A DNA stretch of 7,066 nucleotides from JBGYPP01 sp041838515. Lineage in GTDB: Bacteria > Bacillota > Clostridia > Lachnospirales > Lachnospiraceae. Shown piece after piece: positions 1 to 5,561 of this stretch (the first letter of the stretch is position 1; each line of letters starts with the position of its first letter). Position numbers and translations under genes: made by a program. Location of the stretch: the NCBI GenBank assembly GCA_041838515.1, contig JBGYPP010000036.1:1-7066 (forward strand), read 5' to 3'. Below the pieces are notes generated by a model that was not told the DNA's origin, did not search any database, and was given only the letters and a program-made list of their open reading frames with translations.

Positions 1-190
1 GAAGCCTAAAGTGAAAAGGCTGGAAAAGTAGCGGAGAAGCCTAAAGCGAAAAGGCCGGAAAAGTAGCGGAGAGGCCTAAAGTGAAAAGGCCGGAAAAGTA
101 GCGGAGAGGCCTAAAGTGAAAAGGCCGGAAAAGTAGCGGAGAAGCCTAAAGTGAAAAGGCTGGAAAAGTAGCGGAGAGGCCTAAAGTGAA
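1..190. repeat. Tandem array of a 35-bp purine-rich repeat
   Basis: Five full 35-bp copies start at 1, 36, 71, 106 and 141, and a 15-bp partial sixth copy starts at 176. The array may continue upstream of the window. Copies differ only at unit positions 3 (A/G), 12 (T/C) and 21 (T/C). Each unit contains a short inverted repeat, RGCCT and AGGCY, separated by 9 nt. The unit length is not a multiple of three, and the plus-strand array has stops in all three frames, so the array as a whole does not encode a repeat protein on this strand. Whether it is a minisatellite, an RNA-level element or a duplicated gene tail cannot be told from the sequence. Confidence 0.95.
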
Positions 191-192
191 GC

Positions 193-219
193 AGAAAGGA
201 ATAGAAAGGAATAGAAAGG
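193..219. repeat. Short 10-bp microrepeat AGAAAGGAAT
   Basis: Two exact copies of AGAAAGGAAT (193-202 and 203-212) and a truncated third copy (213-219) directly follow the 35-bp array. They share its extreme purine bias on the plus strand, which suggests local expansion by slippage. No function is visible. Confidence 0.85.
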
Positions 220-275
220 GAGAGCGGCCTGTAGAGTAGCAAAGAGCATGGATGCATGCAAATAGGGCATAGGCG

Positions 276-318
276 GCGCCGGCCGGGGGGCAGTTCCCGG
301 GCTGGCGCTTTGTCTTGT
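276..318 (+). terminator. Possible intrinsic terminator of an upstream gene
   Basis: Positions 276-284 (GCGCCGGCC) pair with 300-308 (GGCTGGCGC), with one G-T wobble. After a bulged G at 299, 285-287 pair with 296-298, leaving an 8-nt loop. The stem is followed by TTTGTCTTGT (309-318), a broken T-rich run. This would suit termination of a gene lying left of the window, but the T tract is imperfect and no upstream gene is visible. Confidence 0.45.
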
Positions 319-661
319 GAGGCAAATTCTAAAGAGAAATTAAGATATGCCCGGACATATGGACAAGGGGGCTTGGGGGGTATATAAGTGAGAATGTAGG
401 GAATGGGTTGTGGGTGGAGAAGGGAGGCTGGAAAACAGCTCCGCCAAACTACAGCCCCTTGGGAAAGTGGCTCTGCTGGGGTACAGCGCCGATGAACTTT
501 GCCAGGCGCAAAATCAGCCCTGGCCAAAGCCGTCCTGTGCTATGGTGATTCGGCAGCGAGATGGTCCGCCGCCAAAGGGAGTCTGGGTCGACATCGTTCT
601 GGTCAAAGTCGGCCTCGATCAATATCAGCCTGGCTAATGCCTTGGCAAAAAGGGGGAATAT
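319..661. other. Intergenic stretch without a supported gene
   Basis: This stretch runs from the GC-rich hairpin to the CPBP gene. Short open frames exist on both strands, for example plus 410-637 and the 3' end of a minus-strand frame closing at 449. None has a convincing ribosome binding site together with recognisable protein content. A TATATAAG box occurs at 381-388 but has no matching -35 at proper spacing. The purine-rich block AGGGGG at 651-656 serves as the ribosome binding site of the next gene. Confidence 0.5.
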
Positions 662-1480
662 ATGGAGAACAAGGAAAATAGGGATAGCAAGGAAAATAGG
701 GATAGCAAGGTTCCGGGTGCTGAAACGGTATCCGGTCCGGTGGGCGGCGGCCGGTCTTTGACATTGGATGGGGAGACCTCGCCAGAGGCTGTCAAGATCC
801 GACGCAGAGAGTTGGGCTGGCTGGATCTGGCGGTGCTGACCCTGCTGATGTTTGCATATCCCATCTATGTGTCCACGGCGCAATTCCTGGCCTCGGGCAA
901 TTCCATGGAAAGGCTGGAGGAGAACTGGCATTTCAGTGCCGGGGACAATTATTCCCTTTTTATTTTGCAAAGCTTGATGCTGCTGGCGGCCTTTTTGTAC
1001 CTGCTTTGGCGCCGTTTTGATTTTTCCGTGTGGAAAATACGATATAATATCAAGGCGCTGCTGTCCGGCGGGGCTATCTTTGTGGCGGCGGCTCTGATCA
1101 TGGATGTATACACCATGATGCGGTATTCCATAGGCCTCTATCCCTCCTTGTGGCAGGCGCTGGCCGGAGCCCATCCCTCCCTGTGGCTGTATTCCCTGCT
1201 CAATGGGTTTTACGAGGAGATATTCTTTCTGGGTATGTGCATGGCCCTGCCCCGGCGGCATATACGCCTGGCCTTTGTGTACTCTCTGGCGGTGCGGGTC
1301 AGCTTCCATACTTACCAAGGCTTGGCCCAGGCCCTGGGGCTGGGCATACTGCTGGGCAGTTTTTTCTTTTTTCTGTATAAGAGATCCAAGGATAAGAATT
1401 TGGCGCCTTTTTTCGTGGCCCATACGATTGCGGATGTGCTGGGCCTGGGATTGGCGGCGTATTTTTGGCCATCAGCCTAA
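662..1480 (+). CDS. CPBP-family (CAAX/Abi-type) intramembrane protein
   Basis: A 272-residue protein, predicted to be a multi-pass membrane protein of the CPBP family of putative intramembrane metalloproteases. The N-terminal ~50 residues are polar and probably cytoplasmic and contain a duplicated ENRDSK. Hydrophobic segments follow at about 52-75, 97-116, 132-150, 175-195, 203-215, 222-239 and 248-268. Family motifs are visible: motif 1 is YEEIFFLG (E185, E186), motif 2 holds H216 in SFHTYQG, and motif 3 is HTIAD (H254, D258). Motif 1 normally reads EExxxR, but here the arginine position is L190. The ATG at 662 is preceded by AGGGGG at 5-nt spacing. The gene lies alone, 117 bp before rpsF, which has its own promoter. 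Family members include CAAX prenyl proteases and bacteriocin-immunity proteins, so substrate and role are unknown. Family call is good; catalytic activity is uncertain. Confidence 0.85.
   Translation: MENKENRDSKENRDSKVPGAETVSGPVGGGRSLTLDGETSPEAVKIRRRELGWLDLAVLTLLMFAYPIYVSTAQFLASGNSMERLEENWHFSAGDNYSLFILQSLMLLAAFLYLLWRRFDFSVWKIRYNIKALLSGGAIFVAAALIMDVYTMMRYSIGLYPSLWQALAGAHPSLWLYSLLNGFYEEIFFLGMCMALPRRHIRLAFVYSLAVRVSFHTYQGLAQALGLGILLGSFFFFLYKRSKDKNLAPFFVAHTIADVLGLGLAAYFWPSA
671..706 (+). repeat. 18-bp in-frame tandem duplication in the CPBP gene
   Basis: Two identical 18-bp units (671-688 and 689-706), each AAGGAAAATAGGGATAGC, lie head to tail close behind the start codon and yield the doubled peptide ENRDSK. 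The exact identity suggests a recent duplication, in a polar N-terminal region likely to tolerate length changes. Confidence 0.95.
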
Positions 1481-1516
1481 AAAATATGCCGGAAAGCTTG
1501 CATATGCCCGCAGAAT

Positions 1517-1544
1517 TTGCTAAACTCATCTATTGTGATATAGT
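1517..1544 (+). promoter_or_regulatory. Probable sigma-A promoter of rpsF-ssb-rpsR
   Basis: A -35-like TTGCTA (1517-1522) is separated by 16 bp from the -10 TATAGT (1539-1544). A TG at 1536-1537 makes it an extended -10. Transcription would start near 1551, giving a leader of about 47 nt before rpsF. Transcription running through from the CPBP gene is also possible, since no terminator is seen between them. Confidence 0.6.
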
Positions 1545-1554
1545 ATACATCCTT

Positions 1555-1573
1555 GCTCCCGCCAGTCGGGGGC
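1555..1573 (+). promoter_or_regulatory. Leader hairpin upstream of rpsF, possible S6:S18 autoregulatory site
   Basis: GCTCCCG (1555-1561) pairs with CGGGGGC (1567-1573) through seven pairs, including one T-G wobble, around the loop CCAGT. It lies at the very start of the predicted transcript, 11 nt before the Shine-Dalgarno, and no T run follows, so it is not a terminator. In several bacteria an S6:S18-binding structure in the rpsF leader represses the operon. This hairpin is a candidate by position only; the conserved CCG-containing bulge of that motif is not clearly established here. Confidence 0.4.
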
Positions 1574-1597
1574 CACATGACCAAAAGGAGGAATGGC

Positions 1598-1888
1598 ATG
1601 AACAAGTATGAGTTGGCCGTTGCCGTCAACGCCAAGATCGATGACGAGGCAAGGGGCGCAGTGGTGGAGGAGTGCAAGGCGCTGGTAGAGCGCTTTGGCG
1701 GAGTCATCCAGGAAGTGGAGGAGTGGGGCAAGAAACGTCTGGCCTACGAGATTGACCATATGAGGGAGGCTTTCTACTACTTCATCAAATTTGAGGCCCA
1801 GAGCACGGCGCCCGCAGAGATCGAGAGCCGTATGCGTATTATGGAAAATGTAGTCCGGTATTTGTGCGTTCGGCGGGACGAGGCATAA
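1598..1888 (+). CDS. rpsF: 30S ribosomal protein S6 (bS6)
   Basis: A 96-residue protein of normal S6 length. S6 binds 16S rRNA as a pair with S18 in the platform of the small subunit. The sequence shows the usual beta-alpha-beta start (NKYELAVAV), the FGG turn, the conserved KKRLAYEI strand and YYFIKFEA, ending with VVRYLCVRRDEA. The start is the ATG at 1598, which has a very strong AAGGAGG (1585-1591) at 6-nt spacing; the frame stays open back to 1553, but that segment has no ribosome site and is the leader. It is the first gene of an operon with ssb (18 bp downstream) and rpsR. None of its six isoleucines uses ATA, as expected for a highly expressed gene in a genome where ATA is common elsewhere. 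The C-terminus is short, lacking the long acidic tail of some homologues. Confidence 0.97.
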   Translation: MNKYELAVAVNAKIDDEARGAVVEECKALVERFGGVIQEVEEWGKKRLAYEIDHMREAFYYFIKFEAQSTAPAEIESRMRIMENVVRYLCVRRDEA

Positions 1889-1906
1889 AGAAAGCGGGTT
1901 ATTATT

Positions 1907-2344
1907 ATGAATAAAGTGATTTTGATGGGCAGGCTGACTAGAGATCCCGAGGTGCGTTACTCTCAGGGGGAAACGCCCTTGGCCATAGCGAGATTTACCG
2001 TGGCTGTGGACCGGCGCAGGGGCAGAAATGCGGGCCAGGATGGGCAGGATGCCGATTTTATCAGTTGCGTGGCCTTTGGCAAGACGGCTGAGCATGCGGA
2101 GAAATATTACCACAAGGGAATCAAGATTGCTTTGAGCGGCCGCATCCAGACCGGCAGCTATACCAATAAAGAGGGCGTTAAGGTATATACTACCGAGGTG
2201 GTGGTGGAGGAAAGCGAGTTTGCCGAGAGCAAGAATGCATCTCAGGGCGGCGGCTTCCAGCAAGCCCCCTCCATAGCCGGAGGCGCGGGTGATGGTTTTA
2301 TGAACATACCGGATGGCATAGATGAGGAGTTGCCTTTTCAGTAA
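1907..2344 (+). CDS. ssb: Single-stranded DNA-binding protein
   Basis: A 145-residue SSB that coats single-stranded DNA in replication, repair and recombination and recruits partners through its C-terminal tip. Residues 1-105 form the OB fold, with the typical start MNKVILMGRLTRDPEVRY, the FISCVAFGKTAEHAEKY core and the GRIQTGSYTNKEG and TTEVVVEE strands. Residues 106-135 are a Gly/Gln/Ala-rich flexible linker. The acidic tip is DGIDEELPFQ, so a glutamine follows the phenylalanine that normally ends the protein. The ribosome site is weak (AAAGCGGG at 1891-1898), which suggests translation partly coupled to rpsF. Its position between rpsF and rpsR is the common one and supports the main chromosomal SSB rather than a phage or plasmid copy. 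Confidence 0.97.
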   Translation: MNKVILMGRLTRDPEVRYSQGETPLAIARFTVAVDRRRGRNAGQDGQDADFISCVAFGKTAEHAEKYYHKGIKIALSGRIQTGSYTNKEGVKVYTTEVVVEESEFAESKNASQGGGFQQAPSIAGGAGDGFMNIPDGIDEELPFQ

Positions 2345-2376
2345 TAAAGGCAGGAAAGAGAACAGGAGGCACCAAG

Positions 2377-2640
2377 ATGGCTTTTAATAAGACTGAGCGT
2401 TCCGAGTTTCCCATGAAGAAAAAGGGCGGCCTGCGCAGGAGGAAGAAAGTTTGCATCTTCTGCGGCAAGGACAATGTGGTGGATTATAAGGATGTGGCCA
2501 AGCTGAAGAAGTTTATCTCCGAGAGGGGCAAGATCCTTCCCCGCCGCATTACCGGCAACTGTGCCAAGCACCAGAGGGCTTTGACCAGCGCCATCAAGAG
2601 GGCTAGGCATCTGGCGCTTATGCCCTATGTGCAGGACTAA
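2377..2640 (+). CDS. rpsR: 30S ribosomal protein S18 (bS18), zinc-binding form
   Basis: An 87-residue S18, the rRNA-binding partner of S6 in the 30S platform. It shows the basic N-terminal part (KKKGGLRRRKK), then DYKDVAKLKKFISERGKILPRRITG and the helix CAKHQRALTSAIKRARHLALMPY. C26 and C29 (CIFC) with C62 and H65 (CAKH) form a likely zinc site, the C+ type of this protein; many bacteria have lost these ligands. The ATG at 2377 has AGGAGG (2364-2369) at 7-nt spacing. A second in-frame ATG at 2413 lacks such a site. It is the last gene of the operon, followed by a hairpin and an intrinsic terminator. All five isoleucines use ATC or ATT. Confidence 0.97.
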   Translation: MAFNKTERSEFPMKKKGGLRRRKKVCIFCGKDNVVDYKDVAKLKKFISERGKILPRRITGNCAKHQRALTSAIKRARHLALMPYVQD

Positions 2641-2677
2641 GCCAAAGGAAGTTCGGATGATCTGTCAAATCTGATAG

Positions 2678-2701
2678 CCGCAGGGGCTTCGCTCTGTGCG
2701 G
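2678..2701 (+). other. Hairpin in the rpsR 3' region
   Basis: CCGCA (2678-2682) pairs with TGCGG (2697-2701). After a bulged G, GGGG (2683-2686) pairs with CTCT with two wobbles, leaving the loop CTTCG. There is no T run directly after it; seven Ts start ten bases downstream at 2712. It could shield the 3' end of the mRNA or be a decayed terminator. Confidence 0.4.
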
Positions 2702-2726
2702 ATAAGCAAGATTTTTTTGAAAAAGT

Positions 2727-2760
2727 GGTGTAACCTCATCTGATGGGGTTACACCTTTTT
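2727..2760 (+). terminator. Intrinsic terminator of rpsF-ssb-rpsR
   Basis: GGTGTAACC (2727-2735) is perfectly complementary to GGTTACACC (2747-2755), and the stem can extend inward by four more pairs to a 3-nt loop. Five Ts follow at once (2756-2760). An A-rich run lies on the left side, so it could also work from the other strand. It cleanly separates the S6-SSB-S18 operon from gdpP. Confidence 0.92.
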
Positions 2761-2847
2761 CGTTTCCGCGATTTTTGGCGTATTCTCCTCCTCTCTGTGA
2801 ATTTCTTTTATTTTTTGCTGTTTTCAAATATCAAATTGAGTTAAAGA

Positions 2848-2885
2848 ATGAATGGGAATGAACGATCAAAATGAACGAAATCGTT
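2848..2885. promoter_or_regulatory. Operator-like repeats upstream of the gdpP promoter
   Basis: AATGAACGA occurs at 2857-2865 and 2870-2878, with a related AATGAATGG at 2848-2856. The last copy overlaps a perfect inverted repeat, AACGA-AA-TCGTT (2874-2885). These lie about 60-95 bp before the -10 of gdpP in an AT-rich patch, a plausible place for a regulator or a second promoter. No known binding motif is recognised. Confidence 0.3.
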
Positions 2886-2942
2886 AATTATGTGCAAAAT
2901 CTGCGGGGAAATCGTATAAGGTGGCTTAGCCTGCGGCCGTCC

Positions 2943-2972
2943 TTGCGGCTTTGTCCTGGCCTATGGTATAAT
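2943..2972 (+). promoter_or_regulatory. Probable sigma-A promoter of gdpP-rplI-dnaB
   Basis: A consensus -10 TATAAT (2967-2972) with an extended TG (2964-2965) has TTGCGG (2943-2948) upstream at an 18-bp spacing. Transcription would begin near 2979, leaving a leader of about 28 nt that contains the gdpP ribosome site. This is the best promoter in the window. Confidence 0.75.
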
Positions 2973-3006
2973 GAGCCATTAACAAGGGGAAAGAAAGAGG
3001 GTGGCT

Positions 3007-5085
3007 ATGGGTAAACACATACGCTTGAAAGGCCGGGTGCACACCTATGCGCGCTTTTCCATATATCTGGGTATGCTGCTGGCCTTGGTGGATATGGCTA
3101 TCTTCCTGTTGGATTATAGGGCGGGAGCCATAGTGTCCGCATTTACGGTATTGTATATCATACAATCTGTCATACTCTACTGGTACAACAAGCCGGTCAT
3201 AATGAACGAGCTGGTCAGCTTTGCCACGGAATACGGTCAGGTGCAAAAGCAGCTGCTGCGGGAGATGGATCTGCCCTATGCCCTGCTGGACGACGGCGGC
3301 AAGGTGGTGTGGAGCAATCAGGCCTTTGACCAGTTGCTGCAGGAGGGCAGACCTCAGGAGGGGCGCACGAGCCGGAGCAAACCCTTCCGCAAAAACATCT
3401 CCCAGCTACTTCCCGAACTCCTGGCCGATAGGATGCCCAAGGGGGAGAGGAAATCGGCAGAGTTGGACCTGCAATTTGGCGGCAGGGATTTTCGGGCCCA
3501 GATGCGCAGTATCTCCCTGGGGGATATGCTGCAAAACAGCGCCATGTTTGTGGAACCGGGATATGAGGGATATCTGGTGGCCTTGTTTCTCTTTGACCAG
3601 ACGGCATACAAGCTGGCCATACAGGAGGTCTTTGACGAGAGCCTGACTGTGGGCATGATCTATCTGGACAACTATGAGGAGGCGCTGGAGAGCATAGAGG
3701 AGGTTCGCCGCTCCCTGTTGACGGCGCTGATAGACCGCAAGATTAATAAATATATAGCGGCCCAGGACGGCATATGCAAGAAGCTGGAAAAGGACAAGTA
3801 TATAGTGCTGCTGCGGCGGGCGGCGCTGACCGCCCTGCAGGAGGCGCGCTTTGATATTTTGGAGGATGTCAAAACCGTCAATATGGGCAATGAGATAGCC
3901 GTAACCCTGAGCATAGGCGTGGGCCTGGGCGGGCTGAATTATGCGCAGAATTATGAATTTGCCCGTAATGCCATAGATCTGGCGCTGGGGAGGGGCGGGG
4001 ATCAGGCCGTGCTGAAGAGTCCGGACAAGATCAGCTACTTTGGCGGAAAGAGCCAGCAGGTGGAGAAGAATACCCGGGTTAAAGCCAGGGTCAAAGCCCA
4101 TGCTCTGCGGGAATTGATCAGCTCCAAGGACAGAATACTGGTCATGGGCCATGAGCGGCCGGATGTGGATTCCTTTGGCGCCGCAGTGGGCATATACCGC
4201 ATAGCTCTGGCTCTGCGGCGCAAGGCGCATATAGTGCTGGATGCGCCGCCGGCGGGCATACGTCCTCTCCTCGAGGCCTTGCAGGCCCGGGGAGGGTATG
4301 AGGAGGATATGATTATCCGCCATGAGCAGGCCCTGGAATGGTCCGAGGGCAATACCGCGCTGGTGGTGGTGGATGTGAACAAGCCCTCTATCACCGAGTG
4401 TCCGGAGCTGCTGCGCCGCTGTAAATCCATAGTGGTGTTCGACCATCACCGCCAGGGGGAGGAAACCATAGACAATGCTACGCTGTCCTATGTGGAACCC
4501 TTTGCCTCCTCCACTTGCGAGATGGTTTCAGAAATTTTGCAATATATTCAAGATAATATACGCATGAGGCCGGAAGAGGCAGACTGTATGTATTCCGGTA
4601 TTATGATAGATACCAATAACTTTCTGTCCAAGACAGGCGTGCGCACCTTTGAAGCGGCGGCCTTTTTGCGGCGCAGCGGCGCGGATGTGACCCGGGTGCG
4701 CAAGCTGTTCCGGGAGGATGCGGCGGAGTACAAGGCCAGGGCGGATGCGGTCAGCCAGGCGGAGATTTACAGACAGCATTATGCCATATCCACCTGCAGT
4801 GCGGAGGATCTGCCTGCGCCAACGGTGGTAGGGGCTCAGGCGGCCAATGAATTGCTCAATATCAAGGGGGTAAAGGCCAGTTTTGTGCTGACTTATCACC
4901 AAGGCAAGACCTTTATCTCGGCCCGATCCATAGATGAGGTCAATGTGCAGCTGATCATGGAGCGTATGGGCGGCGGCGGCCATATGAGCATAGCGGCGGC
5001 CCAGATGGAGAATATGGGCCTGGCCGAGGCCATAGGCGCATTAAAGACCACTATAGATATTATGTTGGATGAGGGGCAGATTTGA
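3007..5085 (+). CDS. gdpP: Cyclic-di-AMP phosphodiesterase GdpP (TM-PAS-GGDEF-DHH/DHHA1)
   Basis: A 692-residue membrane protein that hydrolyses the second messenger c-di-AMP to pApA, lowering a signal tied to osmotic balance and wall homeostasis in Firmicutes. Two membrane helices (about 17-36 and 39-60) are followed by a PAS-like region (about 75-165), a degenerate GGDEF domain (about 205-340; the signature is replaced by LEKDKY at 260-265), a DHH domain and a DHHA1 domain. Metal-binding motifs are intact: GHERPDVDS (H382, D386, D388), D456 in VDVN, D479-H480-H481 in DHHR, and D535 in MIDTNNF. DHHA1 carries GGGGH at 655-659. The ATG at 3007 has GAGG ending 6 nt before it; the in-frame GTG at 3001 abuts that purine block and is less likely. 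It heads an operon with rplI and dnaB. ATA is its main isoleucine codon (29 of 50). Confidence 0.96.
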   Translation: MGKHIRLKGRVHTYARFSIYLGMLLALVDMAIFLLDYRAGAIVSAFTVLYIIQSVILYWYNKPVIMNELVSFATEYGQVQKQLLREMDLPYALLDDGGKVVWSNQAFDQLLQEGRPQEGRTSRSKPFRKNISQLLPELLADRMPKGERKSAELDLQFGGRDFRAQMRSISLGDMLQNSAMFVEPGYEGYLVALFLFDQTAYKLAIQEVFDESLTVGMIYLDNYEEALESIEEVRRSLLTALIDRKINKYIAAQDGICKKLEKDKYIVLLRRAALTALQEARFDILEDVKTVNMGNEIAVTLSIGVGLGGLNYAQNYEFARNAIDLALGRGGDQAVLKSPDKISYFGGKSQQVEKNTRVKARVKAHALRELISSKDRILVMGHERPDVDSFGAAVGIYRIALALRRKAHIVLDAPPAGIRPLLEALQARGGYEEDMIIRHEQALEWSEGNTALVVVDVNKPSITECPELLRRCKSIVVFDHHRQGEETIDNATLSYVEPFASSTCEMVSEILQYIQDNIRMRPEEADCMYSGIMIDTNNFLSKTGVRTFEAAAFLRRSGADVTRVRKLFREDAAEYKARADAVSQAEIYRQHYAISTCSAEDLPAPTVVGAQAANELLNIKGVKASFVLTYHQGKTFISARSIDEVNVQLIMERMGGGGHMSIAAAQMENMGLAEAIGALKTTIDIMLDEGQI

Positions 5086-5105
5086 CCGGAAAAGGAGGCA
5101 GAGGC

Positions 5106-5552
5106 ATGAAAGTCATATTGCTAAAGGATGAGAAAAAGCTGGGCAAGGCAGGGGATATCGTAGAGGTCAGTGACGGTTACGCCCGCAATTTTCTATTGCC
5201 CAAGAAGATAGGCCAGGAGGCCACGGCGGCCAATATGCAGGAGTTGAAGCAGCAGAAAGCCAGGGAGGCCAAACTGGCCGCAGAGAAGCTGGCGGAGGCC
5301 AAGGAGCTGGCCGCCAAACTGGAGGCCTCCCAGGTGCGTGTGGAGTTAAAGCTGGGCGAGGGAGGCAAGGTGTTCGGCTCTATCTCGGCCAAGGAGATAG
5401 CTGCCAGCCTGACCGCGGCCACCGGCATAGAGGTGGACAAGAAGAAGTTGCTGCTGCCGGAGCCCATCAAGGCGCTGGGCACATATGAGGTGGGAGCCAG
5501 GCTGCATCCCCAGGTGGTGGCTACGCTGCGGGTACAGGTGGTGGAAGCCTAG
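5106..5552 (+). CDS. rplI: 50S ribosomal protein L9 (bL9)
   Basis: A 148-residue L9, the usual length. L9 binds 23S rRNA near the L1 stalk and stretches out from the ribosome on a long helix, helping to maintain frame. The N-terminal domain (1-52) holds the family signature, visible as GKAGDIVEVSDGYARNFLLP. Residues 45-75 form the charged, Ala-rich connecting helix, and about 78-148 the C-terminal domain (FGSISAKEI, then GTYEV and the final VATLRVQVVEA strand). The ATG at 5106 has a perfect AAAGGAGG (5091-5098) at 7-nt spacing; the frame is open back to 5082, but that part overlaps the gdpP stop and carries the ribosome site. It starts 20 bp after gdpP and ends 9 bp before dnaB, so the three genes are almost surely cotranscribed. 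Confidence 0.97.
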   Translation: MKVILLKDEKKLGKAGDIVEVSDGYARNFLLPKKIGQEATAANMQELKQQKAREAKLAAEKLAEAKELAAKLEASQVRVELKLGEGGKVFGSISAKEIAASLTAATGIEVDKKKLLLPEPIKALGTYEVGARLHPQVVATLRVQVVEA

Positions 5553-5561
5553 GGTGGACAT

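Noticed and set aside
1..190. CRISPR array
   Set aside because: The units are directly contiguous with no unique spacers, and there are no cas genes in view.
111..527. Minus-strand open frame running through the repeat array
   Set aside because: The encoded peptide is a low-complexity Phe/Ser/Leu stretch from purine-rich repeats, with no ribosome site or family resemblance.
561..661. Peptide SLANALAKRG on the plus strand, resembling the LAxALAKRG helix after the Walker A motif of ParA/CpsD-type ATPases
   Set aside because: The expected GKST loop and the following VLLID strand are missing, the frame has a stop just upstream, and it runs into the CPBP gene. The match is too short to claim a pseudogene.
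449..1423. Long minus-strand open frame (about 324 codons) opposite the CPBP gene
   Set aside because: Most of it lies antisense to the CPBP gene, whose membrane segments and motifs are clear on the plus strand. The antisense product is rich in Gln, His and Pro with no domain pattern, typical of a mirror frame created by the codon bias of the real gene.
1484..1505. ATATGC / GCATAT inverted repeat after the CPBP stop, considered as a terminator
   Set aside because: The stem is only 6 AT-rich pairs with a 10-nt loop and no T run, so it is unlikely to terminate transcription.
1553..1597. N-terminal extension of S6 from an in-frame start at 1553
   Set aside because: It would pass through the leader hairpin and the strong ribosome site at 1585-1591, and S6 homologues begin at the residue encoded by the ATG at 1598.
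3172..3870. Active diguanylate cyclase or PAS sensor kinase reading of the GdpP N-terminal half
   Set aside because: The GGDEF signature is absent, as is usual in GdpP proteins, and no kinase domain is present; the intact DHH/DHHA1 motifs define the enzyme as a phosphodiesterase.
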